Assembly: GCA_002914805.1 (NCBI GenBank)
Contig: JXTB01000040.1
Span: forward strand, 186,360 to 250,359
DNA: 64,000 bases
Source: Parasponia andersonii
Taxonomy: Eukaryota; Streptophyta; Magnoliopsida; Rosales; Cannabaceae
Direction: 5' to 3'
In this document: positions 1-13,074 of the stretch, piece by piece
How the letters are laid out: each line of letters opens with the position of its first letter
Numbering within the stretch: the stretch's first letter is position 1
The notes under the pieces: model-generated
Told to the model about the DNA's origin: nothing
Database searches by the model: none
What the model saw: the letters and a program-made list of their open reading frames with translations, nothing else
Position numbers and translations under genes: made by a program

Positions 1-874
1 TCTTTGAGAAAAATACAAAGTAGAAAAACTATCTCTTCTTCTTCTTTCCTTTAATTTTTAAAAACCCAGAAAGCAGTTTTGATTATGTTGCTGGTCATAA
101 GAAATTTTTTAATAGTTTAGAGATTATAGAAAAATGAAAAATTAAAGGGATGTGAAGAGATTAATCTCCATTGTGATCGATGAAAATGTTTCTAGATTGT
201 ATATGTTATTTTGTTTCCGTTAAAAAGCAAAAATGAAAAAAACAATAGAAATGTGAAGTCCTTAATTATTCGATTTTCTACAAACACTAATTGAAGCCTA
301 ATCTATAAAAAAATTGATTAGGCATCATTATATTGTTATTGAAAATTAAAAAGCACAGTTGTTGACTTTAATCCAACGAATTTGAAAAAACTTTTAAAAA
401 TATGAGAACATATCCATTTATATGGAGTTTCTTCCTTGTAAAATTTCAAAAATAAGAGAGGTGAGGAAGCAAAACTAGGATGATGATGAACAATGGAAAC
501 AGAGGAAACGGAGATACAATGACTCATTTTAAGTTCGTCGAAGACCGTTCAGGTTGAGGCTGTATTTTTCTTTATGTTCGTTGTTCTTAAAAAATAACAG
601 TTTTCGATAAAAGAATTAGAAAAAATTCCATGATGAGATTAAGCAAAGTAAGATGCATGATATTGAAATAGATCTAATTTGACAGCCAATAAAAATGGTA
701 TTTTATTCTCTAATGTGAGGGAACTTTTTGAGTTCCCTCTTGGAATTCCCCATTAGTATTTTACCAAATTCTACAACCAGAAAACAAAAATCTTCCTTGG
801 TGTTAGGGAAGATAACAGATAGATAGAATTTAGTCACTTATTAATGGACCCAACTTGAAGCTATATATATATTA
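1..874. other. Gene-free AT-rich DNA
   Basis: No reading frame with recognisable homology, no RNA gene and no clear repeat was seen. The longest open frame is about 60 codons and low in complexity. Confidence 0.6.
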
Positions 875-1545
875 GAGTATTTATAAGAAATGATTTGTTT
901 TAAGATTAATTGAAAAAATGACTATTTTTTACACCTATTTAATAAGTGACTGTTTTATAATTTTATTTTGATAAATAACTGTTTTTTTGTTGGTTTATTT
1001 TTTATGAAGTAAATCCATTTTTTATAAAGCAAATCACTTCTTTTAAGAATAAATCAATTTTAAAAAAATAAATCAATATTGATATCTAAATATGAAAAAT
1101 AGCCATGTTTTAAATAATTTTCAAAATTCGACCATTTTTTAATAGTATTTGAGAAACAACCATTTTACAAACTATGATAAAAAATTCACCTATTTGGTTT
1201 AAAAAACCTTATATATTTAATTTGAGTATATATAAGAAATAACCCTTTTTTTCAGATCAATTGAAAAAATGGCTGATTTTTACACCTGTGTAATAAATAA
1301 CTGTTTTATAATTTTTTATTTTGATACAATGGCCGTTTTTAGTTGATTTACATTTTATAAAGTAAATCAATTTTTCATAAAGTAAATTAATTTTTTAAAA
1401 AATAAATAACTTTTCAAAAAGTAAATCAATATATTTTGGTATACTAAATATGAAAAAAATGTTATTTTTAAATAGTTTTTAAAATTCGTCATTTTTAACC
1501 GTGTTTGAAAACGGATTATTTTCCAAATTCTGATCCGAATTTCGG
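875..1545. repeat. Diverged direct repeat pair, about 320 bp each
   Basis: Two neighbouring AT-rich units (about 875-1190 and 1224-1545) share the same order of short phrases: gagtatttataag / gagtatatataag, attgaaaaaatg, tttttacacct, aactgttttataat and repeated taaatcaat motifs. They are a tandem or direct duplication that has diverged considerably. No coding capacity or terminal repeats were recognised, and the class is unknown. Confidence 0.7.
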
Positions 1546-1603
1546 CCAAGGCTAAAAGGCCCTTTTTGCTTCACTGAGGATTTGGGCCCATTGGAAGCCA
1601 ACT

Positions 1604-1848
1604 TATAAGTTTGTTTTGTGTTATATTATTTCATATGTTGCCCTTTATAAGTTTGTTTTGTGTTATACTATTTCATATTTTGCCCTTTATAAGTTTGTTT
1701 CTTATAAGTCTATAAGTTTGTTTTGTGTTACACTATTTCATACGTTGGAATCAATTGACATATTGTGTTATACTATTTCATATGTTGCCCTTTATAAGTT
1801 TGTTTTGTGTTATACTATTTCATACGTAGGAATCAATTGACATATTCA
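1604..1848. repeat. Minisatellite-like tandem repeat, about 43-bp unit
   Basis: Roughly five imperfect copies of a unit containing ataagtttgttttgtgtta, ctatttcata and gttgccctt. Some units are rearranged, and two carry an alternative tail ggaatcaattgacatatt. The open frame across it is a by-product of the repeat. Confidence 0.8.
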
Positions 1849-2639
1849 GTGGTGTTCATTTATAGTAAATATTGTACTGTATATTCATCTTTTGATCTGT
1901 ATTCTCTGTACTGAGCGTGCTTCCACTATTTCATGATGACGTTAAATTGACACTTTCATTCTGAATCTAGCTGTGGGACATGCGTATGGATTCTTCACCT
2001 GTTTCTATATACAAGATCCACGAGCACTTCCGCTCCAAGGGAAGCGATATATATATATATTCATGGTACCTGATTGAAGATGTTGAATGGATATACTGCT
2101 GTTTGATTCGATGGTTGCTGCTTGGATATGCTTTGCTACTTACATTTTAGCATTATAAAAACAATTATTTGCAAAATTTGTAGTGTAATCTTTATGCTTC
2201 ATATTATGACCCATACTCTTTGAGTGTGGGTACATGGGTGTGTATAAGTACAACTAGATGAAGACCCAATATTTGTCATTCATGAGTTTTGAGTGAAAAA
2301 CCCTGGGCTTAATTGTGCCTCAGGCTTGTGGTTTTCTCCCCCTTGGTCTGGGATTGGTCCACTTGGTGAATATCAGTTTCATACTTCCCATAGATTTTGG
2401 GGATCCACGGGGCTTCAGTTTCAGACTTGAGTTTGCTAAGCAACCAGAATTTGTCGAATGTTTGTACATATATAAAAAAAGGGTCATAGATGATAAAGTT
2501 GAAACTTTAGCTGTCTTTGGTTAGAATTCTTGTCTTGTGTTTAAGTACCTTGAAATTTGTTTTCCAAATTTAATATATGCATTTCTGTATTTTTTGAACT
2601 AACTATTCATGAAAGCTTAGCAAGCTCAACCTGCATGTC
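1849..2639. other. Intergenic DNA, nothing recognised
   Basis: No gene, RNA or mobile element was recognised. A 69-codon open frame near 2315-2524 has no recognisable homology and is probably chance. Confidence 0.5.
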
Positions 2640-2885
2640 TATGTTAAAACTCTCATGCATATTGAAAGATAAGACAAAAAGAAAGAGACGAAGAAATCTC
2701 TCTTATTATCCATTAAACCAAGAATATAGAGTTTAGAAACTTATATATTTGGACTAACTAGTCTAATCTAAAACTAACTAATAACAAACTTCTAACCACT
2801 GTAACAGATACAACAGACCGCTCAATTGCAATAGGACAGCTGTACAAGAGATACTAATACTAGTAACTAAGCTTTAACTAATTGT
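2640..2885 (-). repeat. Probable 3' LTR of the decayed copia element
   Basis: It lies directly beyond the polypurine tract and is AT-rich, with the TATA-like and pyrimidine-rich stretches typical of a small copia LTR. The outer boundary could not be fixed because no partner LTR is present in the window. Confidence 0.45.
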
Positions 2886-3993
2886 CGTAATGGCCCCCCT
2901 CAAACTCAATATATTTAAATTGACAACACTGAATTTGTCTTATAAAGTCTGGAACCTAGAACTTGAAATTGCTTTGGTAAAGGCATCAATAATTTGGTCT
3001 TATGCTAGAACATGCTTCACATCCAAAACTTTCTGGATCACTCTCTCCCTGACAAAATACAAGTCTAGTTCAACATGCTTGATTCTGGCACGAAGAATAT
3101 GATTTGCTACAAGTCAAATTGTCGCACCATACAATTGGCTGCTTTGGAAGATGTACATGTAGCTTAGATAGCAAGGATTTAACCCAAGTAAGCTCAGCTA
3201 TGACATTGGCCAAGCTTCTGTATTTAGCTTTAGTGCTTGATCTAGAAACTGTGTGTTGTTTTTTTGACAGCCATGCAACTAAATTTGACCCAAAATAGAT
3301 ACACATGCCTGAGGTTGATCTTCTATCATCTAAGTCTGAAGCCCAATCTACATCACAAAATGCTACTAGATCCAAGGTTGTAGAACGTTGAAGATGCAAA
3401 CTAAAAGTCAAAATACCTCTAAGATACTGCAAAATTCTTTTGCTGCATTCTAATGGGATTGAAGAGGATTTTGCATAAACTGACACACTTTATTCACACT
3501 GTAGGAAATCTCAGGTCTTGTGATTGTAACACATTATAAGGCACCTACAATAGATCGATATAATTGCACATTTTCAACTGAATCACTACCATATGCAGAT
3601 GGTCTCAACCCACTATCCATAAGAGTAGAAGTAGCTTTAGCAAATTGCATCTTAGCTTTGCACAAAATGTCCTTGATAAATTTAGTTTGAGACAAAGGAA
3701 AACTTTGCTCAGTATGTTGTACTTGAATACCAAGGAAGTACTTCAACTCACCTAAATCCTTAAGTGCAAAGATTCTGTTGAGATAAGCAATCAATCATGA
3801 CATTGTTGTAGAATCACTACTTATAACCAAGATATCATCTAAATGGACCAGGATTATCATAACATGCTGAGAAGTAAATTGAATAAATAGGGATTGATCT
3901 ACTTTAGTTGAGACAAAGCCAAAAGACATAAGAGCACTGTGGAGTTTCTCAAACCAAGCTCTAGGAGCTTGTTTAAGGCCATAAAGTGCTTTG

Positions 3994-4513
3994 TGTTAGG
4001 GAATAATCTTCCTAATAGACACACAATAGTGGAAGCGATAGAATAAATGTGAAAAATAATGTCGAAATAAAATAAACAGGACACACAAATTAGTATGGTT
4101 CACCAAATTGGCTACGTCCACGGAGCTACTGTTGATTTTCACTATTGAGAGAAAAAAGAACCTTTACAAGTATTTCCACTCAATACTCTCAACTCACACC
4201 CCAGACCCCGAATACATCCAAGAGAGAAACTGCATTTTCTCTAACTCTTAAGAATAAAATCTCTCTATTTTACTCTCACTATGCTTGGTGTTTCTCACTT
4301 CTCTGGGATGATTAACAATGAGAGATGATGACCCTATTTATAGTTGAGGCTCCTCCAAACTTTACACATTTTCCTCTCAAAGTTTCCTAATATACCACAC
4401 TTATCACACACGGTTTGTACACGTTTAATTTTTCTTTTCTTTTACTGTGTATGATATACAAACCATATTTTGCATACACGGTTAATACACTGAGTATTTA
4501 ATGCTCACTAACA
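3994..4513 (-). mobile_element. Solo LTR (Ty1/copia type), 520 bp
   Basis: The segment starts TGTTAGGG and ends CTAACA, and is flanked on both sides by the perfect 5-bp target duplication ctttg (3989-3993 and 4514-4518). It interrupts the reverse transcriptase region of the decayed copia element. Its plan and several phrases (for example tggttcacc and ggctacgtccacgg) resemble the LTRs at 10154 and 15274, so it belongs to a related family. No internal region remains, which is the usual outcome of LTR-LTR recombination. Confidence 0.9.
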
Positions 4514-4991
4514 CTTTGGGTAGTTTACAAACCAAATGTCCTGAATTAGGCTATTCAAAGCTAGAAGATTGATCCATAAAATCTTCCTCTTGCAATATAC
4601 TATTGAGAAAGGCATTATTGACATCTAATTATCGAACAATCCAACCTTTTGTAAGAGCTAAAGTAGCCACAATTTGAATAGTAATAGTCTTCACAATAGA
4701 GCTGAATGTTTTAGTGTAATCAAAACCAACTTGTTGGTAAAATCCCTTAGCAACAAGACGTGCTTTATAGCATTTGATGGAGTTATCAGGGTTCTCCTTA
4801 AGCTTAAAAACCTACATATAACTAATGGATGCTTTACCTTCAGGTAAAGGAACTAGGGACCAGGTCTGATTGTATTCAAGTACAAGCAAGTCTTCTGTCA
4901 TAGCAAATTTTCCTTCCTCATGTTGCAGAGCTTTAGTGACAAATTCTGGTTCCTTAACAGCCATATATACTTTAGGCTGAAAAATACTAAC

Positions 4992-6706
4992 TGTTAGCTA
5001 TTTTTAGCCCAAAATTGACAACCTAAGAAGGAGGTGAATTGGGTTTTAAAATATTTTAACAAACTTTTCAACTATTCAAAACCATAGACCACTATTTTAA
5101 AACTTTTTAACTAAATCAACAATAATGCCAAAATATATAGCAATAATAGCAAGTATATTAAGCACACTAAATATTAAACACTCAATTAAATAGCTTGCAA
5201 TAAAGTAAAGAGTGTAGGGATAGAGAAAATGCAAACTTGGTTTTTATGAGATTCGATAAACACGACAGTTTGCCTATATCTCTGGTCCTCGGCAACTTAT
5301 TTTGAGCTTTCCACTATCGGATCAAGATTATGGGCTTGACCAATCCTTTTACAAAAGGAGTGAATTCTTCTTAGGCACATCCTAGCCTTTATAATAGTCT
5401 TGACTCCTGCTCTATCACACCTAACCTCAGATTGTTTTGACTTTAGTGACAACCTCACCTATACGGATTGTTTAGACAATGGTGCCAATCTCACCAACTC
5501 ACGGATTGTTTATGACTCCGGTGGTAACCTCACCTAAATCGGATTATTTATGAATCCAGTGGCAACCTCACCTCACAATTAATGGTTTTTCAATAAATAA
5601 GAGTGAACATTCACTCACAAATTCTCTTCACAAAATAATTAATACAATTTTGGCTTAGGAGATTTGAGAACAATGCACTATAGATGCTCTAAGATTGGCT
5701 CAATATGATTTGAAAGTGTAATTGATGTAAAAATAGGCTAAGACACTTTGAGAGTAGATGAATATCAATTTAAGTTCATGCTCTTATCTTAAATGCCATC
5801 AAATGAGGCTCTATATATAGATATCCAAGAAAACTAGCCATTTATAGTCGTTATTAGCTTTCTACTAAATATTTAGTCGACAAAAAATATAGCCGTTAGA
5901 GTTTGACACATCAGTACCGCTTCAACGGTCATTTCTGGCCACTGGTCTAAAAGGTGGTCGACTAATTTTGGTCGACCAACAGTGATGTTGGTCGACCAAA
6001 ATTATATTTTGGTCATATTTCAGATTCTAACAGGATTTTGGCATTTTTCAGGTTTTAACAGCTTTTGGCGTTTTTTAAAAACTAATTTCTAAACTTATTT
6101 TAAACACTTTAAAAACATTAGAAATCAATTTGAAAAGAATATTTTGGCTATTGTAAACTTGTTTTAGTTTCACAAAGATATTTAACAATAATTTAGAAAG
6201 TGTTCATCCTAAAACATATTCTTGTTTGTAAATAGAAAATCTTCTTTTAGCTTATTTCAAATAAGCATGATTTCAAATATATTTGCAACTTATTTAACCT
6301 TAAGAAATCATGTTTTAAAGAATATTTTCCCATTCAAAGAGATCATTATTTTCTATTTTAAACTTCTATGATAAAATAACCATTTTAAGTTTAAGATAAT
6401 TTAAAAACTCTTTTAAAAAGTATGAGCCAATGCAAAGAGAATTTATGTACAATGAACTAAATCAAATACAAGACTAAGTATGAATATACCCTATCTAGAC
6501 ACGATCTTGTATCTTGATTGTTCATCTTCAAGTTTGATTCTATTATGTCCATATGCATCCATTTTTAAGCTTGATTCCTTGATTAACTTGAGGTAGAACT
6601 TTAATACCATTTCACTACACACTCAAGTTAAATCATTAGTACTAAATCAAATATTTGTTATCTTCAAAATAAGAGTGAGTAAGATTGAAATCTTAATTTC
6701 CCAACA
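4992..6706. mobile_element. Solo LTR-like insertion, 1715 bp
   Basis: Bounded by TGTTAG...CCAACA, with a perfect 5-bp target duplication ctaac (4987-4991 and 6707-6711). It sits in the same decayed copia element. Near the left end is the phrase acctaagaaggaggtgaatt, which is frequent in plant LTR-type repeats. No gag, pol or internal LTR pair was seen, so a solo long LTR is the simplest reading. A non-autonomous element without genes is the alternative. Confidence 0.8.
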
Positions 6707-7138
6707 CTAACCTTGGATCGAGTTGTTATGCTATGAGTATTGTGTGCAAAACCTAGAACAAGATCAATAACAACTTGACTAGAAGAATAGTCTAGAGTTT
6801 GGTCATTAATAACAGAATCACCAGTAGCTGAAGGAACTATGTATCAATAGAAACAACACTAGGAACAGAAATAGGATTAGTAGAAACTGTTGCAGGTTAT
6901 GTCAAATAAGCATCTTAGATATCAAGTTATGATAGAGAAAAGATGGAATTGGAAGAAACTAAAGGAATAGAAGCAGGAGAAAGAGAAAAACCATCAAAAG
7001 TATAAGGTGTAACAAATGATAGAACACACAAATGAGCAAAGAAAAGATGTTCACCAAATAAAACATCACGAGAAATATAGACACGACCATTAGAAGCAAG
7101 ACACTTGAACCCTTTATGGTCAAGACTGTAGCCTAGGA

Positions 7139-7252
7139 AGGTACATTGAGTGGACCTAAAATCAAGTTTATGAGTGCTATAAGGTCTAGTAGATCCTAGG
7201 CTACATTGAGTGGACCTAAAATCAAGTTTATGAGTGCTATAAGGTCTAGTAG
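7139..7252. repeat. Short tandem duplication, about 58-bp unit
   Basis: Two almost identical adjacent copies, each carrying tacattgagtggacctaaaa and aaggtctagtag, lie at the truncated 5' edge of the decayed copia element. Confidence 0.85.
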
Positions 7253-7255
7253 CAG

Positions 7256-8476
7256 GTTAACATGTTTTTGACCTATTATTTAATTATGTTTAATCAAGTT
7301 TAATATATTATGACATATAACTGATTAAAACAAACCTAAACTCGCTAATTTTGTACTGGTTTCAAGTCATATTATCTTGTTATAACCTAAGTTGTTGCCG
7401 ATTCCATGGATTAAGAGCAATGCAACCACATCAAATAAAAAGGACAATATAACCTACTTGTCTATAAAAACTTACATAATTTGAAGTTAAAAAAATATAT
7501 TATGAATATTAACTCCAAGTTGCAGATTGACCATGGATTATGAATTTTTTTTTTTGGGTTTAGAAAGCATGTTAATGGATTTAACACACTAAAAGTTAGG
7601 GGAGGAAAAATACATCATTGACCATTAAATTTTCATTTACTTGTTAACAATTTAAATGGGGTAGGTTTGTTTATACAATTATAATATGGCTAACTTTTTA
7701 TTTTTGTTCATTTCAAGGTTCAAATCCATCACCCCTCACAAAAAGGAAAAATAAAAGCTTATTTCATAATTATACTAACAAAATAATTTTCAAATAGTAA
7801 AATTTTGCATATCTGTATGGTGGGAATTATATTTATAACTCATTTGTCGCTAAGTATAAGAATTATTCTTTTGCCAAAATTAAGGGTGAAAAGATAATAG
7901 CCACTGGCCAATACGACACATTGTTCATAGAAGGATAAAGTGTTTTTTTCTTAATAATAAAACAGAATAGGAGAATAATATCTTTTTGAATTGCAGAATA
8001 ATGAATTTTTGTAATATAAATTTGGCCTCATTTCTATAAACTAACAACAACAACCTTTTACATTCCTCAAGAACAATAAACTCCTAGAAAATGAGATGTA
8101 AACGGCAATACACACTTCCACCTAGGCACCTACAAACTTATAACCAATGAAACCGGAGGTTGTTCTACATGCAAACGATATGGAACTCTTACATGACAAA
8201 TAGATGCATTTTCCGAAGTAGCAAAATTCTTTCAAAGAAAAAAATATATCGACGACAGAGTTAATCCTCTTCATCCTCATTTTTAGTCCTTAACAATAAT
8301 TGAAATCTCATTTTGGCTATAGAATATTCTTTGCTCTCAATTTTAGATCTTGAACTTTAAAATGTCATAGTCTGTTAGTCTACTTCAATAAATGGGAATA
8401 ATGATTTATTTTGATTTTGACCCTTAATTTATAACAAATTATTGAAATTAAACAAAAACAAAACCTTTTTTCCCTA
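7256..8476. other. Intergenic AT-rich DNA
   Basis: Nothing recognised on either strand: no open frame above 60 codons, no RNA gene and no repeat with clear boundaries. Confidence 0.55.
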
Positions 8477-8658
8477 GCTGGTGCTAAGATAATTGACTTT
8501 GGCACATTTTACTCCAATAAGTGTTTGGAAAAGAAGCTTATTTTGGGGCAAACATATACTACTTTTGCCAACTTTAGGGTAAATTAACACTACTTTTGTC
8601 AAATATGGGACAAAATATGCCAAAATTAATTATCTCAATGCAAAGTACAACATTTGGC
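8477..8658. mobile_element. Foldback/MITE-like element, copy 1
   Basis: This 182-bp segment is nearly self-complementary. Its left end (gctaagataattgactttgg) pairs with the complement of its right end (ccaaaattaattatctcaatg). The middle holds mirrored phrases such as aagcttattttggggcaaac. A second copy lies at 17632-17816. It has no coding capacity. Terminal inverted repeats of about 50 bp suggest a small non-autonomous DNA element. A clean target duplication was not identified. Confidence 0.65.
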
Positions 8659-10148
8659 AAAAAAAGGGGCGGTAATAAGTAAAAAAAACAAAAGAAAATG
8701 AAAATTTGGGTGTTTCTTTAATATGTCTAGATATGATTAACAAACTAGCATTTAAGCTAGATGTTTGATTCCAAGGTGAAAAGATAAATAAAAATCAAGT
8801 TGTTCTTTCAAATGGAGCCAAATTTTCAATTAAAAACGAAAACATGACACATAGTTACCTATTAAACAAAAAACAAATGTTATTGTTGGGTATTGTTTTG
8901 AACTTTACCAACCTCTCAACTCGAAAGTCGGCATGGGTCGAAGCAGCATGAACTATCTAAAGAGCCAAGGGGAGGAGCTATTACGACTTGAAACAAGAAA
9001 ATGAGAATTGTAGGTGTTAATTTCAGAGAGTGACATATCGAGAGGGAGAAAGAGGGAGTCAATGTTTGTGTGCTATATGTAAATTTTTTATTTGTGTGAC
9101 TTGTTCTTTGAATCATCCTTAAAAAGTAAATAAATTTGTTATCGAGCATATTTAGTAATGATGCTATAGTTTTAAAATGTTTTTATTACTTCTTTCTCAC
9201 CCAAGTCTTAGTGGAAGTTGTTATAATGCATACCAATTGTTTTATGAAATTCTATCTTGTAAGTTCAAATTTTAACGAATTTATCAAGGTTTTTTGGCGA
9301 TTAGTGCTTTTGTTACCTATGTCAATATTTCTATTTTTGCCATAAACCCTAAATTCGACCATGATGAATGTACAAAGCATTGTTTTACCTTAAATAAATC
9401 CATTTTTCTTTTCTGGGATAGAGTTAATCTAAATTAACAATTTTCACATTGTAAGATGTGATTGTTGAGGTATTTTGTTTCCATGGAGGTTTAAATGATT
9501 CTAGTTGTTTGATTTTGTTATAGGATTAATGGGTCCGAGATGGAAAGGAAAGGGCAAAAGCCAAAGCAGTTGCGGATCCCATGTCAAAAATAGTATTACA
9601 GCTTCAATCTTCTTTAAGCCAATCAGAGGCTCTGGTATTACTTTGTGGCTACAGTGTGCTTCTTGGTGCAGAGGCATAAGAAGTCGATCTCCTTAATCAT
9701 TCTTACTTTAATGTACCCATTACTAAAGCTGAGAATTACATGCAATGATTTTAACTAGGCATGGAAGAGGTCTTTTACCTTTATGATTATGTCAAATGCC
9801 TCAAGATAGTTGATGAAGACAAACGCTTGATAAATGATGAAACGCTATGGCTTTACATGAAATCCAAGAAAGAAACTTTCCCTGATTTTTACAAAGCTTA
9901 TTGTCATCTTCGAAAGAAGAATTAGGTTATGATGCTAGGAGTTAGATATGGTATGGACTTTGCTGCCTACCGTCATCATCTAACTCTGGTCCATTCTGAG
10001 TTTTTTGTGCTTGTTTTATCATCGGAAAAAGAAGGTTGTGGTGTCGCAAATGCGAGATTAAGGACATGGTCTGATATTCATTGTACCACTACGCTCTGTA
10101 GTGGTGTTATCAAGACATTATTAGTTCTTAACATCAGTAGAATTGGTG
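8659..10148 (+). repeat. Left arm of a large inverted repeat (main part)
   Basis: This segment, continued at 15824-16043 beyond the inserted copia element, is the reverse complement of about 16236-17631. Matching landmarks include cacatagttacctatta, gaactatctaaagagcc and tcgcaaatgcgagatta, with the same order and spacing. The left arm carries about 190 bp of extra sequence near 9083-9280 that is absent from the right arm. By eye the arms are roughly 80-90% identical with indels. The arm contains a broken Sen2-like gene. Confidence 0.85.
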
Positions 10149-10153
10149 AAGGT

Positions 10154-10732
10154 TGTTAGGAGATCGGTTTTGCGGAAGCGATAACACACAACTAAAATAT
10201 GAGTTGAGAAAATTTGGGTAAAATGAAAAAAAAAAAAGAAGACACACAAAAGAATTAACGTGGTTCACCCAATTTAGGCTACGTCCACGGATAAGGCTGT
10301 GAAGAATTTTACTATAAAAAGGAGATTACAACTCACTTCTCTCTAAATATAAGGAGAGAACAAATGAACCTCTCTCTCTCTTGAAATAGGAGAAAGCACT
10401 CTCTAAACAATTTAGGAGAAAACAAGCGGGACACTAAGACGAATTCCTAGGCTTGAATTCTCTCTTAGAAAGGAAGAAGATTTAGAATGGAATACAAAAC
10501 AAGTGATGAAGCCCTCCGTATTTATAGAACTTAAAAGATAGTATAAACACCACTTTTTACTATTGCTATTACAGCTGCTCTTTTCACTATTGCTATTGCG
10601 GCTATCTTTTTTACTATTCCTATTACGGCTGCCCTTTTTACTATTCCTATTGCGGCTTCCCTTTTTACAATTCCTATTACGGCTGCTTTTTCACTGTTCC
10701 TATTGCGGCTGTAATTATTGATTTGTTCAACA
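10154..10732 (-). repeat. 3' LTR of the copia element
   Basis: 579 bp, TG...CA. Its right part (about 10548-10715) is a minisatellite of about six units of roughly 27 bp around ctattcctattacggctgcc. It is longer than the partner LTR by 29 bp, about one unit. Confidence 0.92.
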
Positions 10733-13074
10733 TTCTCCCACTTGAAGACTTGATTTTAATCATGTCTTCACACTTGATGAATCTCTCTTTTCTTCCCTTG
10801 TGAATTCTTCATGCTGCTTATATTTCTGCTAGGCCATATAAGGATCTACACCATTGGAACTTCTCAGTGTTGATTGGTTTGATTAAAACATCTGCTAGGT
10901 TCTCCTTTGCATGAATCTTCTTCATGTCCACACTTCCATCTTCTACTATTCTCGAACAAAGTGATATTGAACGCCAATGTGCTTTGTCCTGGAATGAAAG
11001 GCTGGATTTCTCACAATGTGCAAGGCACTCTGACTGTCACAAAATAGAGGAATCTTTTCTTGTTTGTGCCCGAGCTCCTCCAATAAACTTTGAATCCAAA
11101 TAGCTTCTTTACAAGCTTGTGTAGCTGCCATGTATTCTGCTTCTGTTGTAGATAAAGCCACAACAGTATGCAGTTTCGAAACTCAGCTTACAGCTCCTTT
11201 TGCAAGAGTAAACGTATAGCTTGTAGTAGATTTTCATTTGTCAAAATCACCCACAAAATCTGAATCAACATATCCTGTGACAGTAAATTCTGATCCTTCG
11301 TAACATAATACAGCATCTGAGGTTCCTTTGATGTATCTTAGAATTCTCTTCACAGTATTCCAATGCTCTCCACCAGGATTCGCCATATATCGACTAACCG
11401 CTCCCACTGCTTGTGCAATGTCTGGTCTTGTACATATCATAGTGAACATTAGGCTTCCCACTGCTGATGCATATGGTACTCGAGACATCTTCATCCTCTC
11501 TGCTTCATTGCTAGGACACATCCTAGAGGATAACTTAAAGTTAACAAGAAGTGGGGTAGAAATCGACTTACAATCTTGCATATTAAAGCGGCGCAAGATT
11601 TTCTTCAAATAATTCTTCTGAGAAAGCCGAATCTTTCTGTTACCTCTGTCTCGGTGAATTTGCATCTCTAGAATCTTGTTTGCTGGATCCAAGTCCTTCA
11701 TATCAAATTCCCTAGCTAACTATGCCTTAAATTCTTGGATTCTACTTTTGTTGGGGCTCGCTACCAACATGTCATCCACGTACAACAATAAGATAATGAA
11801 ATTACTATCTTCATCAAACCTCCTGAAATATGTGCAGTGGTCTGAACTGAGTCTGTTGTACCCAAGGCTCATGATGAAGGAATCAAATCTCTTATACCAA
11901 TACCTCGGCACCTGTTTGAGACCGTATAAAGATTTGTTCAACCTGCAAACCAAGTTCTCCTTGTCTGTTTCAGCAAAATCTTCTGGTTGGAGTATATAAA
12001 TCTCTTCTTCAAGTTCTCCATAAAGAAAAGTAGTTTTCACATCTAGCTACTCTAGATGTAGGTCAAACGTAGCACACATCGCCAGAACCACTTTAACTGT
12101 TGTCAGTCGAACTACATGTAAAAATATCTCATCGAAGTCAATACCTTCTTTCTGAGCATATCCTTTTATCACCAATCTCACACGATACCGCTCTACTTGA
12201 TCATTACTATCAAACTTGATCTTGTAGACCCATTTGTTGCCAATAGCCTTCCTTCTTTGTGGTAGCGTAACAAGATGCCATGTCTTGTTCTTGTGAAGGG
12301 CTTCAATCTCTTCTTGCATTGCTGTCATCTATAGGGATACATCTGGGCTTTTAGTAGCCTCATGGAAAGTTGTTGGCTCTCCATCCTCTGTTAGAAGACA
12401 GTATACAATATTGCTCTCAGTGATATAATCCGAGTGCCATGCCGGTGTTCTTCTCTCACGAGTTGACCAACGAATTTCAGAAGCTTCTTCCTCGACTAGT
12501 TCTTCTACTTCGTACTCTGGTGCTACTTCAAAAGAATCTGAATCTTTAGTATTCTTTTCTACCTGAACTGTAGTAGTTTCTGGTCTGCTATCATCTCCCT
12601 TCTCTTGCAGTTTATTCTCTACAAATATCACATCTCTGCTGATGACAACCTTATGGGTAGTGGGATCCCATAAGCGATATCCCTTGACTCCATCAGCATA
12701 TCCCAAGAGTACACACATTCTGGACTTTGAATCCAGTTTTGTGATTTCTTGAGCATTGTACATCATGTACACAGGACATTCAAATATATGTCAGCGAGAA
12801 TAATCAGCTGGCTTACCAGTCCACATCTCCATCGGTGTCTTCAGATCAATCGCTGTTGATGGAGATCGAGTAATCACATAACAGGCAGTTTTGAATGCTT
12901 TTGCCTAGAATGTCTTGAGTAGACCTACAACTTTCAACATTGCTCTTGTTTTTTTCAACAAAGTTCTGTTCATCCACTCTGCCACTCCATTTTGTTGAGA
13001 AGTGTACGCCACTGTGAACTGCCTCTTGATACCTTCTTGTTGACAGAAGTTATCAAATTCATTGCTTGTATATT

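Larger units (their letters stand above)
2640..7255 (-). mobile_element. Decayed Ty1/copia retrotransposon with nested insertions
   Basis: Read on the minus strand from 7255 down to 2640, the pieces follow copia order: a region just downstream of integrase (about 6712-7250), reverse transcriptase (about 4514-4980 and 3530-3990) and RNase H (about 3070-3490). A polypurine tract follows (complement of ggcccccctcaa near 2892-2905), then a probable 3' LTR (about 2640-2885). The 5' half (gag, protease, most of integrase) and the 5' LTR are missing. The element is old and broken many times. Two solo LTRs have since inserted into it. A short internal direct duplication lies near 7140-7250. It is a fossil with no coding potential. 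Confidence 0.85.
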
